A stretch of DNA of 64,000 nt from Pseudomonas sp. UBA4617 (GCF_002386445.1 NZ_DGIR01000005.1:95188-159187); one strand, 5' to 3'; positions 23,917 through 32,430 are shown, counted from the first letter of the stretch. The notes: a model not told the origin generated them from the sequence alone. Numbers and translations: made by a program.

Positions 23917-26358
23917 CTAGCGACCGGGCACCAGCGTCAAACGCTGGTTGCCATACGCCTGCCCGAAGTTCCGCTGCTGCAGCGGCAGGCTCATGAAGTG
24001 CCCCTTGAACCAGGCATCCAGCCCGTCACCGTAATGGGCACTGGCCGGGTTGCCGGACTGTCCGCTGCTGGTCAGCACCTGTAACGGCTCGGCCTGGCCG
24101 AAGTCGACGATCATCCGTGCCGAGGCCGGCAGGCGGGCATCGAAGTCGCTGCCCCAGGCGTAGGGCGTCAAGCCCAGGGTGGTGAAGTCACCACCGGCGG
24201 GCTGCGGCGAACGGTGGATGGCATCGCCCAGGCCATGGTAGGTCGGTGCTGGCCAGCGGTACTGGTGCAGCTTGCCCCACTGCCAGGCGCGGCGATCGGC
24301 CCCCAGTTGCGTGGTGCCGGCATCGATGGCGCCAGCCAGGCTGCGGGCCAGGATGGCCGGCTTGTCTTCTTTCTGCGGGGTGTTGCGGTCGTCCCACAGC
24401 GGGCTGTCGTCGCGCCCCAGCAGGTGGTCGGCTTGCGCCGAGAATGACATCCGCGCATTGCTGACGAAGGCCTGCCAAGCCGCGCCGGACTCCGGGCCGA
24501 GGTCGTCGAGGAAGGTCTGTCGCGCCACTTCCTGAAGGAACAGTTGGTACAGTGCGGCATCGGCCGACACCGGGCTCAGGCGGCCATCGAAGGCCTTGAG
24601 CCGGGCCAGTGCTTCGCGGGCCTTGTCACGCTGTGCGGCGGGGAGGGCATCGATCGCCTGCTTCAGCGGCTGGGCCATGCCAGGGGCGTCGAACACCTGC
24701 TTGAGCTTGTCGGCCAGCAGGGTGACCTGGTCGTTCTGCAGGGCCATCAGGCTGCGGCTGTCATGGCGGCCATTGCCGGCCAACTGCGCCAGGCGTTCGG
24801 CCCGCTCGGGGTAGTACCAGGTGCTGGACAGTTGCATGCCATAGCCGCGCGGCAGGCTGCGCTGGTTGGCATGGCCGATCCAGCCGGCTGGCGGGTCCTG
24901 GTCGTAAGGGTGCAGCATCGGGTCGGCAAAGCCGTCCCAGTCGTAGCGTGCGTCCCAGCCCGGCGATGGCAACAGCCCCTGGCCTTCGCGGCGGTTGGGG
25001 TAGCGGCCGCTGACTTGCCAGCCGATGTGCTCGGGCTCGGCGAAGACGAAGTTGAGGGCGGCGGCAGTCACTTCACGGGTACTGTCGAAGGCGCGCTCCA
25101 CGTTCTGGGCGCGGGTCAGGTCGAACAGCGCGTCGAGGCTGCGATCCTCCTTGAACTGCGGCAGGTTCAGCGCCAGGCCCAGGCTGGCATTGCCCGGTTG
25201 CGCCAGCAGGGTGCCGTGGCGGGTGTCGTACAGGACTTCGCGCAGTGGGCGCTGGCCGCGAACGAAGAAGGTTTCGCTACGAGCGCGGGCCGGTAGCCAT
25301 TTGCCGTCGGCCAGATAGCTCACCTGGCTGCCCTGGTGGCGCAGTTGCTCCAGATACAGGTCCTGGTTGTCGGCCATGACCGCGCTGCTGCTCCAGGCCA
25401 GCTTGCCGTTGTATCCGGCCAGCACGATTGGCAGGCCGGGCAACGACAGCCCGGCGACCTGGTACTTGCCGGTATGGATCTGCACCGGGCTCAGGGCCCA
25501 GGCGGCGCGGCTGTCGCTGGCCAGCAGGCTCTTGCCACTGCGGCTGCGTTGCGGCGCCAGGGCCAGGTTGGCCGAGCCGGGGCTGCCCAGCAGGCCGAGG
25601 TCGGCCAGCTTCTGGCTGGCGGCGGCCAGGGCTGGCAGGCCGGGCAACTGGCTGGCCAGGTTCAGGCCCTTGAGCTTGTCCACCTCGGCTTCGGCCAACG
25701 GCTCGTCCGGGGCACCGGGCAACAGCCAGGCCAGCTTGTCGCTGCCGGCTTTCTGCGCCAGGACCAGGGCGCTCAGTTCTTCCTGCAGGTTCACCGACTG
25801 GCTGAAGGCGTACAGGCTGAAGATCAGCGCCGAATCCTCGGGCTTCCAGTATTCCGGGCGATAACCGCTGCTGGCCAGGCTGGCGGGCAGCCTGTCGCGG
25901 TAGCGGAACAGGTAAGCGTTGACCCCGCGTGCATACACCTCGAAAAAGCGTTTGAGCCGTGGTGACGCTTCGGCGTACTGCTGAGCGGCGCTCTGTTTGA
26001 GGTTGGCGGCGCGCATCAGCCGGTCTATGTCCAGCGCGTCGCTGCCGGCCAGCTCGGCCAGGCGGCCTTGGGCGAGCAGGCGCATGGCAACCATCTGTTC
26101 GATGCGGTCACCGGCGTGCACGTAGCCCAGGCTGAACAGGGCGTCATGGAAGCTGCTGCTTTCGATCAAAGGCGCGCCCATGGCGTTGCGCCGTACCGAG
26201 ACGTTCTGTGCCAGGCCCTTGAGCGGCTGCACACCGCTGGCCGGTGGTACGCTGTCCTGATAGCCGCCCGTCTGGCAGCCGGCCAGCCCGAGCATGCCGA
26301 GCAGCGTGGCAGCGGTTGCGAACCGCGGGCGGAAGGAAGGAAAGGCGGGGGCGGCCAT
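23917..26358 (-). CDS. Penicillin acylase-family N-terminal nucleophile hydrolase, lipoprotein
   Basis: An 813-residue amidase precursor. A signal peptide with lipobox (LGLAGC, Cys at about 28) suggests anchoring to a membrane. The family makes an alpha and a beta chain by self-cleavage before a Ser; the likely site is GSANLALAPQRSRSGKSLLA, aligning with the usual GSNxWxxxPxxSxxGxPLLA. WSSSAVMADNQDLYLEQL and GWQVSGRYPNRREGQGLLP are further signatures of the family. Members split acyl-homoserine lactones, penicillins or other amides; the substrate here is unknown. The expected conserved Trp after the nucleophile is Leu here. Start 26358 has CAGGAG upstream. It is a single gene between unrelated neighbours. 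Confidence 0.88.
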   Translation of the reverse strand: MAAPAFPSFRPRFATAATLLGMLGLAGCQTGGYQDSVPPASGVQPLKGLAQNVSVRRNAMGAPLIESSSFHDALFSLGYVHAGDRIEQMVAMRLLAQGRLAELAGSDALDIDRLMRAANLKQSAAQQYAEASPRLKRFFEVYARGVNAYLFRYRDRLPASLASSGYRPEYWKPEDSALIFSLYAFSQSVNLQEELSALVLAQKAGSDKLAWLLPGAPDEPLAEAEVDKLKGLNLASQLPGLPALAAASQKLADLGLLGSPGSANLALAPQRSRSGKSLLASDSRAAWALSPVQIHTGKYQVAGLSLPGLPIVLAGYNGKLAWSSSAVMADNQDLYLEQLRHQGSQVSYLADGKWLPARARSETFFVRGQRPLREVLYDTRHGTLLAQPGNASLGLALNLPQFKEDRSLDALFDLTRAQNVERAFDSTREVTAAALNFVFAEPEHIGWQVSGRYPNRREGQGLLPSPGWDARYDWDGFADPMLHPYDQDPPAGWIGHANQRSLPRGYGMQLSSTWYYPERAERLAQLAGNGRHDSRSLMALQNDQVTLLADKLKQVFDAPGMAQPLKQAIDALPAAQRDKAREALARLKAFDGRLSPVSADAALYQLFLQEVARQTFLDDLGPESGAAWQAFVSNARMSFSAQADHLLGRDDSPLWDDRNTPQKEDKPAILARSLAGAIDAGTTQLGADRRAWQWGKLHQYRWPAPTYHGLGDAIHRSPQPAGGDFTTLGLTPYAWGSDFDARLPASARMIVDFGQAEPLQVLTSSGQSGNPASAHYGDGLDAWFKGHFMSLPLQQRNFGQAYGNQRLTLVPGR

Positions 26359-26442
26359 GACAAGGGCTCCTGCAGGCGTGGCGGGTTTGGAAAGGCGCTA
26401 AGGTAGTAAGCGCGCAGGCGCCGTGCAAGGTCCCCGGGCGCT

Positions 26443-27816
26443 TTATTTGCCAGGGGCGGTTGAAACCTTGAAATGCAGGGCCACAGCGTCGGAAAAATGC
26501 GTGCAATTGATGCGCGCATGGCCTTGATAGGCCCGGCTGACGGCAAATGCCGAGCCTGGCATCAACATCACCTTGTGTTGCTCGAGGCGTTGCATGAAAG
26601 GTTGCAGGTCGGCCACGGCGGGGTGATAGACCCACAGGAACATGCCGCCCTGTGGCGTTACGTCGAACTGCCAGCCACGCGCCCGCAACAACTGCTGGGT
26701 TTGGGCCTGCTGCCGGATCAGGCGCTGCTGCAGGTCTTTCATGTGCCGGGCGTAGGTGCCATCGGAGAGGATGGTGTTGACGAAGCGTTCGCAGAACGCC
26801 GGCACGGCAACGCAGGTCAGCAGCTTCAGGCGCGTCAGGGGTTCGATCAGCGCAGCCGAACAGGCGATGTAGCCTACGCGCAGCGAAGCGGACAGGCACT
26901 TGGAGAAACTGCCGATGTAGATCACCCGCTCGAGGTTATCCAGTTCGGCAAGAGTCTGGCGTACGCCGGGACTGAAGTCGCCATACACGTCGTCCTCGAC
27001 TATCAGGAAGTCGTGCTCGGTGGCCAGGCGCAGAATGTGGAAGGCAATGTGCGGGCTGATGTTGCCGCCGGTCGGGTTATGGAAGTTGCTGTTGCAGAAG
27101 AACGCCTTGACCTTGTGCCGGCCCAGGTGGGCTTCCATTTCCGCCACGTCCGGCCCGTCCTGGGTACGCCGCACGCCGAGCACATGGCCACCTGCCAGCT
27201 GGATCAGCTTGATCAGGTTGCCATTGCCGGGCTCGTCGACGAATACAGCGTCGCCTGGCTTGATCAGCAACCGCGCGACCAGGTCCAGCGCTTGCGTGGC
27301 ACCCAACGTGGTCAGCAACTGGCTTGGCCGGGCCTCGATACGGGTCAGGCGCTGCAGGTGCATGCACAGTTGTCTGCGCATGGGCAAGTAGCCCTGGATG
27401 TCGCCATATTCCGCCAGCGAACTCTGCTCCAGCCGCGCGGTGCGGCGTATCGCCTTGGCCAGCAGCTCGGTGTCCCGCCAGGCCGGTGGCAGCCAGCCGC
27501 TGCCGAGCTTGGTGTAGCGCCGGTCACTTTGCAGCAGCGTGAACAATGGGTCGTCGGCCATGCTTGCCGGGGACTCGGCAGGGCCAGTCTCTGATGCACC
27601 TGGCTGCCGGCTGCCGCAGGCGACATAGTAGCCGCGGCCTGGGATGGCGCTCAGCACACCTTCGCTGACCAGCCTGGCATAGCTGGAGACGACATCGTGG
27701 TAACTGCAGTCGGCCGCCGCGCTCAGCTTGCGGATGGACGGCATGCGCTGGCCAGGCAGCCACTCACCGGCTTCGAGACGCTGTTTCAGTTGGTCATGCA
27801 GGTTGTTCGGGCGCAT
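26443..27816 (-). CDS. MocR-type transcriptional regulator (GntR helix-turn-helix plus aminotransferase domain)
   Basis: A 457-residue regulator. The N-terminal winged helix (about 1-70) reads MPSIRKLSAAADCSYHDV and ends in IPGRGYYV. The rest is a fold-type I aminotransferase-like domain with the PLP lysine in YIGSFSKCLSASLRVGY and the aspartate region IVEDDVYGD. Such proteins bind PLP or its amino adducts as effector. It is divergent from an MFS transporter gene 156 bases away, the probable target. An ACTGTTAG-N10-CTAACAGT repeat just upstream of its start is a likely operator for autoregulation. Confidence 0.92.
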   Translation of the reverse strand: MRPNNLHDQLKQRLEAGEWLPGQRMPSIRKLSAAADCSYHDVVSSYARLVSEGVLSAIPGRGYYVACGSRQPGASETGPAESPASMADDPLFTLLQSDRRYTKLGSGWLPPAWRDTELLAKAIRRTARLEQSSLAEYGDIQGYLPMRRQLCMHLQRLTRIEARPSQLLTTLGATQALDLVARLLIKPGDAVFVDEPGNGNLIKLIQLAGGHVLGVRRTQDGPDVAEMEAHLGRHKVKAFFCNSNFHNPTGGNISPHIAFHILRLATEHDFLIVEDDVYGDFSPGVRQTLAELDNLERVIYIGSFSKCLSASLRVGYIACSAALIEPLTRLKLLTCVAVPAFCERFVNTILSDGTYARHMKDLQQRLIRQQAQTQQLLRARGWQFDVTPQGGMFLWVYHPAVADLQPFMQRLEQHKVMLMPGSAFAVSRAYQGHARINCTHFSDAVALHFKVSTAPGK

Positions 27817-27829
27817 GGCGTGTCCGCCG

Positions 27830-27855
27830 ACTGTTAGAAAAAACAGTCTAACAGT
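27830..27855. promoter_or_regulatory. Inverted repeat, probable MocR operator
   Basis: ACTGTTAG (27830-27837) and CTAACAGT (27848-27855) form a perfect 8-bp inverted repeat with a 10-base A-rich spacer. It lies 14 bases upstream of the mocR start in the region shared with the divergent MFS gene. Confidence 0.55.
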
Positions 27856-27972
27856 TAACCCAAAAGTGCGTCTGCTGTTTGCATCTCAGGGCCCGGCAGG
27901 TGCCACCATGCACCCGTCGGCGCCGTAGCAGGGTGCCGGATAAGCGACCGTCCACCTACCTGAGCACATGCC

Positions 27973-29193
27973 ATGTCGAGCACACTTCCGCGGCGCACTT
28001 ACCTGTATTTCACGGCGCAATCGATCAACCTGACGACTGCGGTCATGTCGGTGACCATGGCCGCCACTGTCGGGGCAGCGCTGGCGCCTGCCAGCACCTG
28101 GTCCACCGTGCCTTACGGCTTCCAGTTCCTGTGCATGATGCTGGCCACTTACCCGGTCTCCAGGCTGATGAGCCGTATCGGTCGCAAGCGGGCATTCATG
28201 CTGGGCTCGATACCGCTGGCTGTATCCGGTATCAGCGGTTACCTGGCCGTGCAGGAACAACACTTCGCGACGCTGGTGATCAGCCATTCGGCGCTGGGTA
28301 TCTACATTGCGTTCGCCAACTTCAACCGCTTCGCCGCTACCGACGACCTGGCGCAACAGCTGAAGCCCAAAGCGCTTTCCCTGGTTGTGGCGGGCGGGGT
28401 GATCGCCGCCGTGGTCGGGCCGGCACTCACCCAATGGCTCCGCGACGTTGGCGGCTATCCACTGTTTGCGCTGTGTTACGCCGCCTTGCTTGGCCTCGCG
28501 GCAATGTCCTTGCTGGTCGCGGCCTGCCTGCCCGGCGATGCCGCACGGGCCAGCCTGGAGCAGGTGGAAAAACCGGCCGGCGCAAATGCCGCACCGCTCG
28601 GCCCGGTGCTGGCCCTGGCCATGGCAGTCGCCGCGCTGGGATACGGGATCATGAATCTGCTGATGATCCAGGCTTCCCTGCACATGGAACACATGCGGGA
28701 GGACTTCTCCGACGTGCGCCTGGCAATTCAGTGGCATGTGGTTGCCATGTTCGCACCCTCGTTCTTCACGGGCGCGATCATCCACAAGGTTGGGATCAGG
28801 GCGACCATCAGCGCCGGCCTGGGGCTGTTGATCGGCTGCGCGGCCATGAACCTGTGGTCGCACAGCTACGCCATGATGACCTTGTCGTTGATCGCCCTTG
28901 GCCTGGGCTGGAACCTGACCTACGTGGGCGGCGGGGCGTTGCTGGCGCAAGCGCTGCAGAACAGCCCGACAGCCATGCAGATGCAGGGAAAGAACGACCT
29001 GGCCATTGCCCTGTTCGCGACCGTTGGCGCTTTCAGCCCGTCGTTGTTGCTGGACACGGTCGGCTGGGACGCGACCAATGCCATCTGCATGGCACTGTGC
29101 ATGGTGCTGCTCATGGCCGTCGGCTACGTACTGCGCGGCCCGGAGCCGGGGCGCGCAGCGGCAGTTCAGGTCAGGCGCCGTGGCACTTCTTGA
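27973..29193 (+). CDS. Major facilitator superfamily transporter
   Basis: A 406-residue inner-membrane permease with 12 predicted hydrophobic segments. The loop between segments 2 and 3 has SRLMSRIGRKRAFMLG, the MFS signature DRxGRK type. The two halves are joined by a basic/alanine-rich loop near residue 195. Its closest look is to small uncharacterised MFS exporters; substrate is not readable from sequence. It is divergent from a MocR regulator, so control by a PLP-related or amino compound is plausible. The last 23 bases overlap, tail to tail, the SEC-C gene on the other strand. Confidence 0.9.
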   Translation: MSSTLPRRTYLYFTAQSINLTTAVMSVTMAATVGAALAPASTWSTVPYGFQFLCMMLATYPVSRLMSRIGRKRAFMLGSIPLAVSGISGYLAVQEQHFATLVISHSALGIYIAFANFNRFAATDDLAQQLKPKALSLVVAGGVIAAVVGPALTQWLRDVGGYPLFALCYAALLGLAAMSLLVAACLPGDAARASLEQVEKPAGANAAPLGPVLALAMAVAALGYGIMNLLMIQASLHMEHMREDFSDVRLAIQWHVVAMFAPSFFTGAIIHKVGIRATISAGLGLLIGCAAMNLWSHSYAMMTLSLIALGLGWNLTYVGGGALLAQALQNSPTAMQMQGKNDLAIALFATVGAFSPSLLLDTVGWDATNAICMALCMVLLMAVGYVLRGPEPGRAAAVQVRRRGTS

Positions 29194-29368
29194 ACTTTTT
29201 CTGGCTACCGCACGGGCAGGGGTCGTTACGGCCAACGTCCTTCAGGGCGTTGCGTACTGGTTCCTGGTGGCCGTGGTTGCAGTGCGGGCCGTGGACGTGG
29301 CCATGATCGTGGTGGTGATCATGATCATGGTTGCAGTCAGGGCCATGGACGTGGGGTTGCTGGGACAT
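29171..29368 (-). CDS. His-rich SEC-C motif protein
   Basis: A 65-residue protein. The first 34 residues have 13 histidines and two CNH triplets (CNHDHDHHHDHGHVHG), a metal-binding tail of the kind seen in nickel or zinc chaperones. The C terminus is a SEC-C zinc motif, RNDPCPCGSQKKFKKCHG, as at the end of SecA. It may store or deliver zinc, or bring a partner to the ribosome/SecB, but this is inference. The 3' end overlaps the MFS gene by 23 bases in antisense. It is the first of a group of small genes with another SEC-C protein (YchJ) two genes away. Confidence 0.85.
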   Translation of the reverse strand: MSQQPHVHGPDCNHDHDHHHDHGHVHGPHCNHGHQEPVRNALKDVGRNDPCPCGSQKKFKKCHGA

Positions 29369-29375
29369 TGCGGGG

Positions 29376-29858
29376 TTACTCCGGGTGATGATCGCCGGGG
29401 ATTATCTCACCACTGCGCGACAAGTGCAGGTCCCGATGCAGGAGCAACCCGGTAGCCAGTTCACCCTGCAGGCTGTAATGCAGCGGCTGCCCGCTCTTGA
29501 GCAGCTTGGCCAAAGGTTTCAGGTGCTGCCACAGGTTGGTTCGCGCGGTGATCTTGAAAGTACGTCGGCCATGCCCGCCGACACTGCGCCACAGGCTGGC
29601 TTCATCCTGCACCAGCAGCAGGTCGTTGAGACGTATGGCGTACGACAGGTTGCGGATGAACAGACGGCTGTCATTGGGGTTGTCGACTTGCAGGTGCAGC
29701 ACGAACTCCTGCTCCAGCAACCGGGCCTTCACCGTCTCGACCTCGACCAGGCGTACCTCGGGTTCGCGCCAATCGCCGCCACCCCAGCTGCTGCAACCCG
29801 CCAGCAGTGCCAGGCAGGCGAGCAGCGGGCCGAGCAGCAGGCGGACGCGGGCGATCAT
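29376..29858 (-). CDS. LEA type 2 domain lipoprotein
   Basis: A 160-residue lipoprotein. The signal peptide ends in LALLAGC (Cys about 21). The mature part is a LEA_2/WHy-like domain: EPEVRLVEVETVKARLLEQE, HLQVDNPND and NLSYAIRLND, with the NPN signature. Proteins of this fold in bacteria are found in the envelope and proposed to act in stress tolerance or lipid handling. The stop lies seven bases before the SEC-C gene on the same strand and its start is two bases after YchJ's stop, so it is part of an operon. Confidence 0.85.
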   Translation of the reverse strand: MIARVRLLLGPLLACLALLAGCSSWGGGDWREPEVRLVEVETVKARLLEQEFVLHLQVDNPNDSRLFIRNLSYAIRLNDLLLVQDEASLWRSVGGHGRRTFKITARTNLWQHLKPLAKLLKSGQPLHYSLQGELATGLLLHRDLHLSRSGEIIPGDHHPE

Positions 29859-29860
29859 GG

Positions 29861-30337
29861 TCAGCTACCCACGTAGCTGGCGCAGCATTTCTTGAACTTC
29901 TGGCCACTGGCGCAGGGGCAGGGGTCATTGCGCCCGGCCTTGAGCCCGACCGTAGGGTCGATGAAGTACCAGCGCCCGGCATGCTGGACGAAGGCCGAGC
30001 GTTCGCGGTGCTGGTGATCGCCCTCCTGATCGTGCCAGCGTGCGGTGAAGGTCACAAAGGCATGCTCAGGCTGGCCACCCAACACTTCCGCCGTTTCGAC
30101 CTCAAGGCCGAGCCAGGTGCTCTGGGCACTCCAGGCGGCCATGGCGGCACGGTCCAGGCCGGCTTGCTGGGCCGGTAGGGTGGTGGCCACCAGGTAGTCG
30201 ACCAGGCCCAGCACATAGGCACTGTAGCGCGAGCGCATCAGCGCCTGGGCATCGGGCGCCGGGGTGCCGGCATGGTAGTGCCCGCAACAGGCGTCGAGCA
30301 GGTTGCCACTGCCGCAAGGGCAGACCGAGACACTCAT
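29861..30337 (-). CDS. ychJ: YchJ family protein (UPF0225) with two SEC-C motifs
   Basis: A 158-residue protein. The N-terminal SEC-C motif is CPCGSGNLLDACCGHYH; the C-terminal one is RNDPCPCASGQKFKKCC. Between them is the NTF2-like core (LMRSRYSAYVLGLVDYLVATT, FTARW and ERSAFVQHAGRWYFID). The role of YchJ is not settled. The C-terminal motif resembles that of the neighbouring His-rich protein. The chosen start is ATG at 30337; the frame could extend three codons to a GTG at 30346. The upstream gene's stop is three bases away. Confidence 0.92.
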   Translation of the reverse strand: MSVSVCPCGSGNLLDACCGHYHAGTPAPDAQALMRSRYSAYVLGLVDYLVATTLPAQQAGLDRAAMAAWSAQSTWLGLEVETAEVLGGQPEHAFVTFTARWHDQEGDHQHRERSAFVQHAGRWYFIDPTVGLKAGRNDPCPCASGQKFKKCCASYVGS

Positions 30338-30339
30338 CT

Positions 30340-30834
30340 TCACCACCAGTACTTGCCAAAGTTTTCAGGGTTGGCCCAGAACTTGGCGTTGAGCCAGTCC
30401 GGTACCTGCTTGTAGTCATGTAGATCATAGGTGAACAGGCTCAAGACCTGCTCGTCACGGCAGAATTTCTCGCTGGCCGACATGGCCAGGGCGAAAAAGT
30501 CGGTGTCCTGCCAGCCACAGGCTGCCAGGTCGGCCAGCACTGCAACCCGGCTGGCATTGAGATTGCGCACTCCGCCGAGCAGTTCCAGGCCCGTACGCTT
30601 GGGTAGATGCTCCAGGCAGTCCACCAGCAGCGCCAGGTCGAAGCGCTGGGCCGCGAGTTCGACCGGCAGCGGGCCAGGGGCTGCGGTGGCGATGGTCACC
30701 TGAGGGTGCGCCTGGGCGAAGGCGTCCAGCGCCGGAAAGCGCGTGCCCACCAGCAGCAGGCGTTGCGGGGTGAAGCGCTCGAGCAGGGCGGCCAGGGCCT
30801 GCTGCGGGGTGCGCTGGGAAAAGCGGTCGTTCAT
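30340..30834 (-). CDS. Methyltransferase-like protein (DUF6231-type)
   Basis: A 164-residue protein with a Rossmann-like pattern: RLLLVGTRFPALDAFAQ, then DLALLVDCLEHLPKR, similar to class I S-adenosylmethionine methyltransferases, but with the first glycine-rich motif eroded and the chain short. The C-terminal 30 residues are aromatic-rich (FGKYWW at the end). I believe this matches the DUF6231 family of Pseudomonas. Catalysis is doubtful without the full SAM-binding loop. It heads the minus-strand set with ychJ, the LEA2 lipoprotein and the SEC-C protein. Confidence 0.75.
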   Translation of the reverse strand: MNDRFSQRTPQQALAALLERFTPQRLLLVGTRFPALDAFAQAHPQVTIATAAPGPLPVELAAQRFDLALLVDCLEHLPKRTGLELLGGVRNLNASRVAVLADLAACGWQDTDFFALAMSASEKFCRDEQVLSLFTYDLHDYKQVPDWLNAKFWANPENFGKYWW

Positions 30835-30995
30835 TGCAAGTCCTCTTCAAGTCGTCCAAGACTAGCGGGCCACAGCGTGTGGGCAAAGAGGCATGTGACC
30901 GCGTCGTGGCTTATTGTTGCTGGCAGGGATCGAATGCGCGGTCTTTACTCCGAGAGATCGGCCTTATGCCGATTCCCCCTAGGAGAAGCAATGAA

Positions 30996-31688
30996 ATGAG
31001 CATAGTACGCACAGCGATACCCCTGGTCCTGCTCACCAGTGTGTTGACTGGTTGTGCAGGTTTGCAAAAGACCGACTGGCCGAAATGTGCCGCCGTCGGG
31101 GGTGTAAGCGGCGCCGCCCTGGGCGCTATCGAAAGTTCCAGCTGGGCTGGCTGGGGCGCATTGCTGGGCGGTGGCCTGGCGGCAGGCTACTGCTGGGCCC
31201 ATGGCGATGGCGACGAGGATGGCGATGGCGTGCCGGACAGCCGCGACAAGTGCCCCGGCACCCCTCGCGGCGTGCAGGTGGACGCCAATGGTTGCCCGCC
31301 TGAGCCGGCGCCAGTGGTCGAGGAAGTGGTGGTGCAGAAGGAAGAAGTCATCGTCATCCGCGATGTGCACTTCGAATTCGATTCCGCGCGCCTGACCGCC
31401 AGCGACAAGGAGCGCCTCAATACCATTGCCACCCGCCTGAAACAGGAAGCACCGTCCGCCCGCCTGAGCGTCAGCGGCCATACCGATAGCGTCGGCTCCG
31501 ACAACTACAACCAGAAACTGTCCGAGCGCCGCGCCCACTCGGTCACCGATTACCTGGTCCAGAGCGGCGTGCCGCGCAGCAGCTTCGTGTCGGTTGCGGG
31601 CGCCGGTGAAACCCAGCCGGTGGCAGACAACGCCACGGCCGAGGGGCGTGCCATGAACCGCCGTACCGAGATCAAGATCCAGCGGTAG
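30996..31688 (+). CDS. OmpA-family lipoprotein with thrombospondin-type-3-like segment
   Basis: A 230-residue outer-membrane lipoprotein: signal with lipobox (LTGC, Cys 20), a Gly/Ala-rich hydrophobic segment (about 31-65), a Ca-binding-like stretch DEDGDGVPDSRDKCPGTPRG, then the OmpA C-terminal peptidoglycan-binding domain (about 115-230) with HFEFDSARL, GHTDSVGSDNYNQ and NRRTEI. It thus likely links the outer membrane to the cell wall. ATG at 30996 has AGGAG upstream; the out-of-frame ATG at 30991 is not used. A fragment of a second OmpA gene follows directly. Confidence 0.92.
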   Translation: MSIVRTAIPLVLLTSVLTGCAGLQKTDWPKCAAVGGVSGAALGAIESSSWAGWGALLGGGLAAGYCWAHGDGDEDGDGVPDSRDKCPGTPRGVQVDANGCPPEPAPVVEEVVVQKEEVIVIRDVHFEFDSARLTASDKERLNTIATRLKQEAPSARLSVSGHTDSVGSDNYNQKLSERRAHSVTDYLVQSGVPRSSFVSVAGAGETQPVADNATAEGRAMNRRTEIKIQR

Positions 31689-31692
31689 GGCG

Positions 31693-31730
31693 GTATGCGC
31701 CCGTGCCTTGAGCAGTGGCACGGGCATACC
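31693..31730. repeat. Hairpin at the start of the OmpA remnant
   Basis: GTATGCgCCCGTGCC and GGCACGGGCATAC form a near-perfect 13-bp inverted repeat (one bulged G) with a 9-base loop, starting five bases after the OmpA stop. Its right arm already encodes the GHTD motif of the remnant. Confidence 0.6.
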
Positions 31731-31928
31731 GACAACGTAGGCTCCGACAGCTACAACCAGGCACTTTCCGAACGCCGCGGCGGCAGCGTGGCCGTTTACC
31801 TGATCAGCCAAGGGCTGGAGGCGGGCAAGGTCACCAGCCAGGGGCGCGGTGAGAGTGAGCCGCTCACCGACAACGAAAGCGAGCAGGGCCGCGCCCGCAA
31901 CCGACGGGTGGAACTGCACCTCGACTGA
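31695..31928 (+). pseudogene. Truncated OmpA-like C-terminal domain
   Basis: A 77-codon frame that starts inside the OmpA domain: GHTDNVGSDSYNQALSERRG to RARNRRVELHLD. It keeps the peptidoglycan-binding core but lacks signal peptide, linker and the first third of the domain. It is about half identical to the domain just upstream, so it is an older paralogue whose 5' part was lost rather than a fresh tandem copy. An ATG at 31695 could start translation, but the product would have no export signal. The junction carries a hairpin, which may mark the deletion. Confidence 0.75.
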
Positions 31929-32026
31929 GTGGTGCTGGCGCCTGTCTTGATATTGCGGTTAATGTTGGCCGCACGGTCCGCTCGGACGGGCCGGCTTGAC
32001 ATAACAACAATCCATGGGGGCGGGAT

Positions 32027-32302
32027 ATGAGGTTCATCCTGGGCTTGGGCAAGTTCCTGACTGTCGCTTTCTGGGGCGTGGTGCTGTTCAATCAGTTGAT
32101 GCCGCAACCCTTGCCCTTCAATCTGCTGATCAACGCGGCCGGCATCACGTTGCTGGGCCTGCATCTGCTCGAAGTGCTGTTCTTCAATGGCAGCCTGCGC
32201 GGGCGCAGCCACCGCTGGTTCGATCGCCTGCAGATCCTGTTGACGGGTATCTTCCATGTCATGTCCATTCCCCGTGTGCAGGAGGCGCCGCGAAACGCGT
32301 AG
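32027..32302 (+). CDS. DUF1145 family membrane protein
   Basis: A 91-residue protein with two hydrophobic helices (about 5-24 and 32-54) joined by MPQPLPFN and a basic/aromatic tail (GRSHRWFDRLQILLTG) with a possible third amphipathic helix. This matches the small DUF1145 family, of unknown function, frequent in gammaproteobacteria. ATG at 32027 follows GGGCGGG. Convergent with a CopD-like gene, with a REP element between. Confidence 0.8.
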   Translation: MRFILGLGKFLTVAFWGVVLFNQLMPQPLPFNLLINAAGITLLGLHLLEVLFFNGSLRGRSHRWFDRLQILLTGIFHVMSIPRVQEAPRNA

Positions 32303-32370
32303 TCTGGTGCTGGTTGCCTGGTGTACCGCACGAACTGATCCTGCAGCGCCTGTGAAGCCTCACCGTATTC

Positions 32371-32430
32371 CCTTGTAGGAGGGGCCTTGCGTCGCGATGG
32401 GCTGCGCAAGGCCGCTTCTGCAGGGTAGCG
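32371..32430. repeat. REP-like palindromic element
   Basis: GGGGCCTTGCGTCGCGATGG then GCTGCGCAAGGCCGCTTCTG: the shared TCGCGATGGGCTGC core flanked by complementary GGCCTTGC/GCAAGGCC arms. Lies between two convergent genes and may act as a bidirectional transcription stop. Confidence 0.7.

Noticed and set aside
29171..29193. Overlap of the MFS and SEC-C genes as evidence for a wrong gene call
   Set aside because: Both ends are supported: the SEC-C motif ends at its stop and the MFS frame is complete, so a true 23-base tail-to-tail overlap is accepted.
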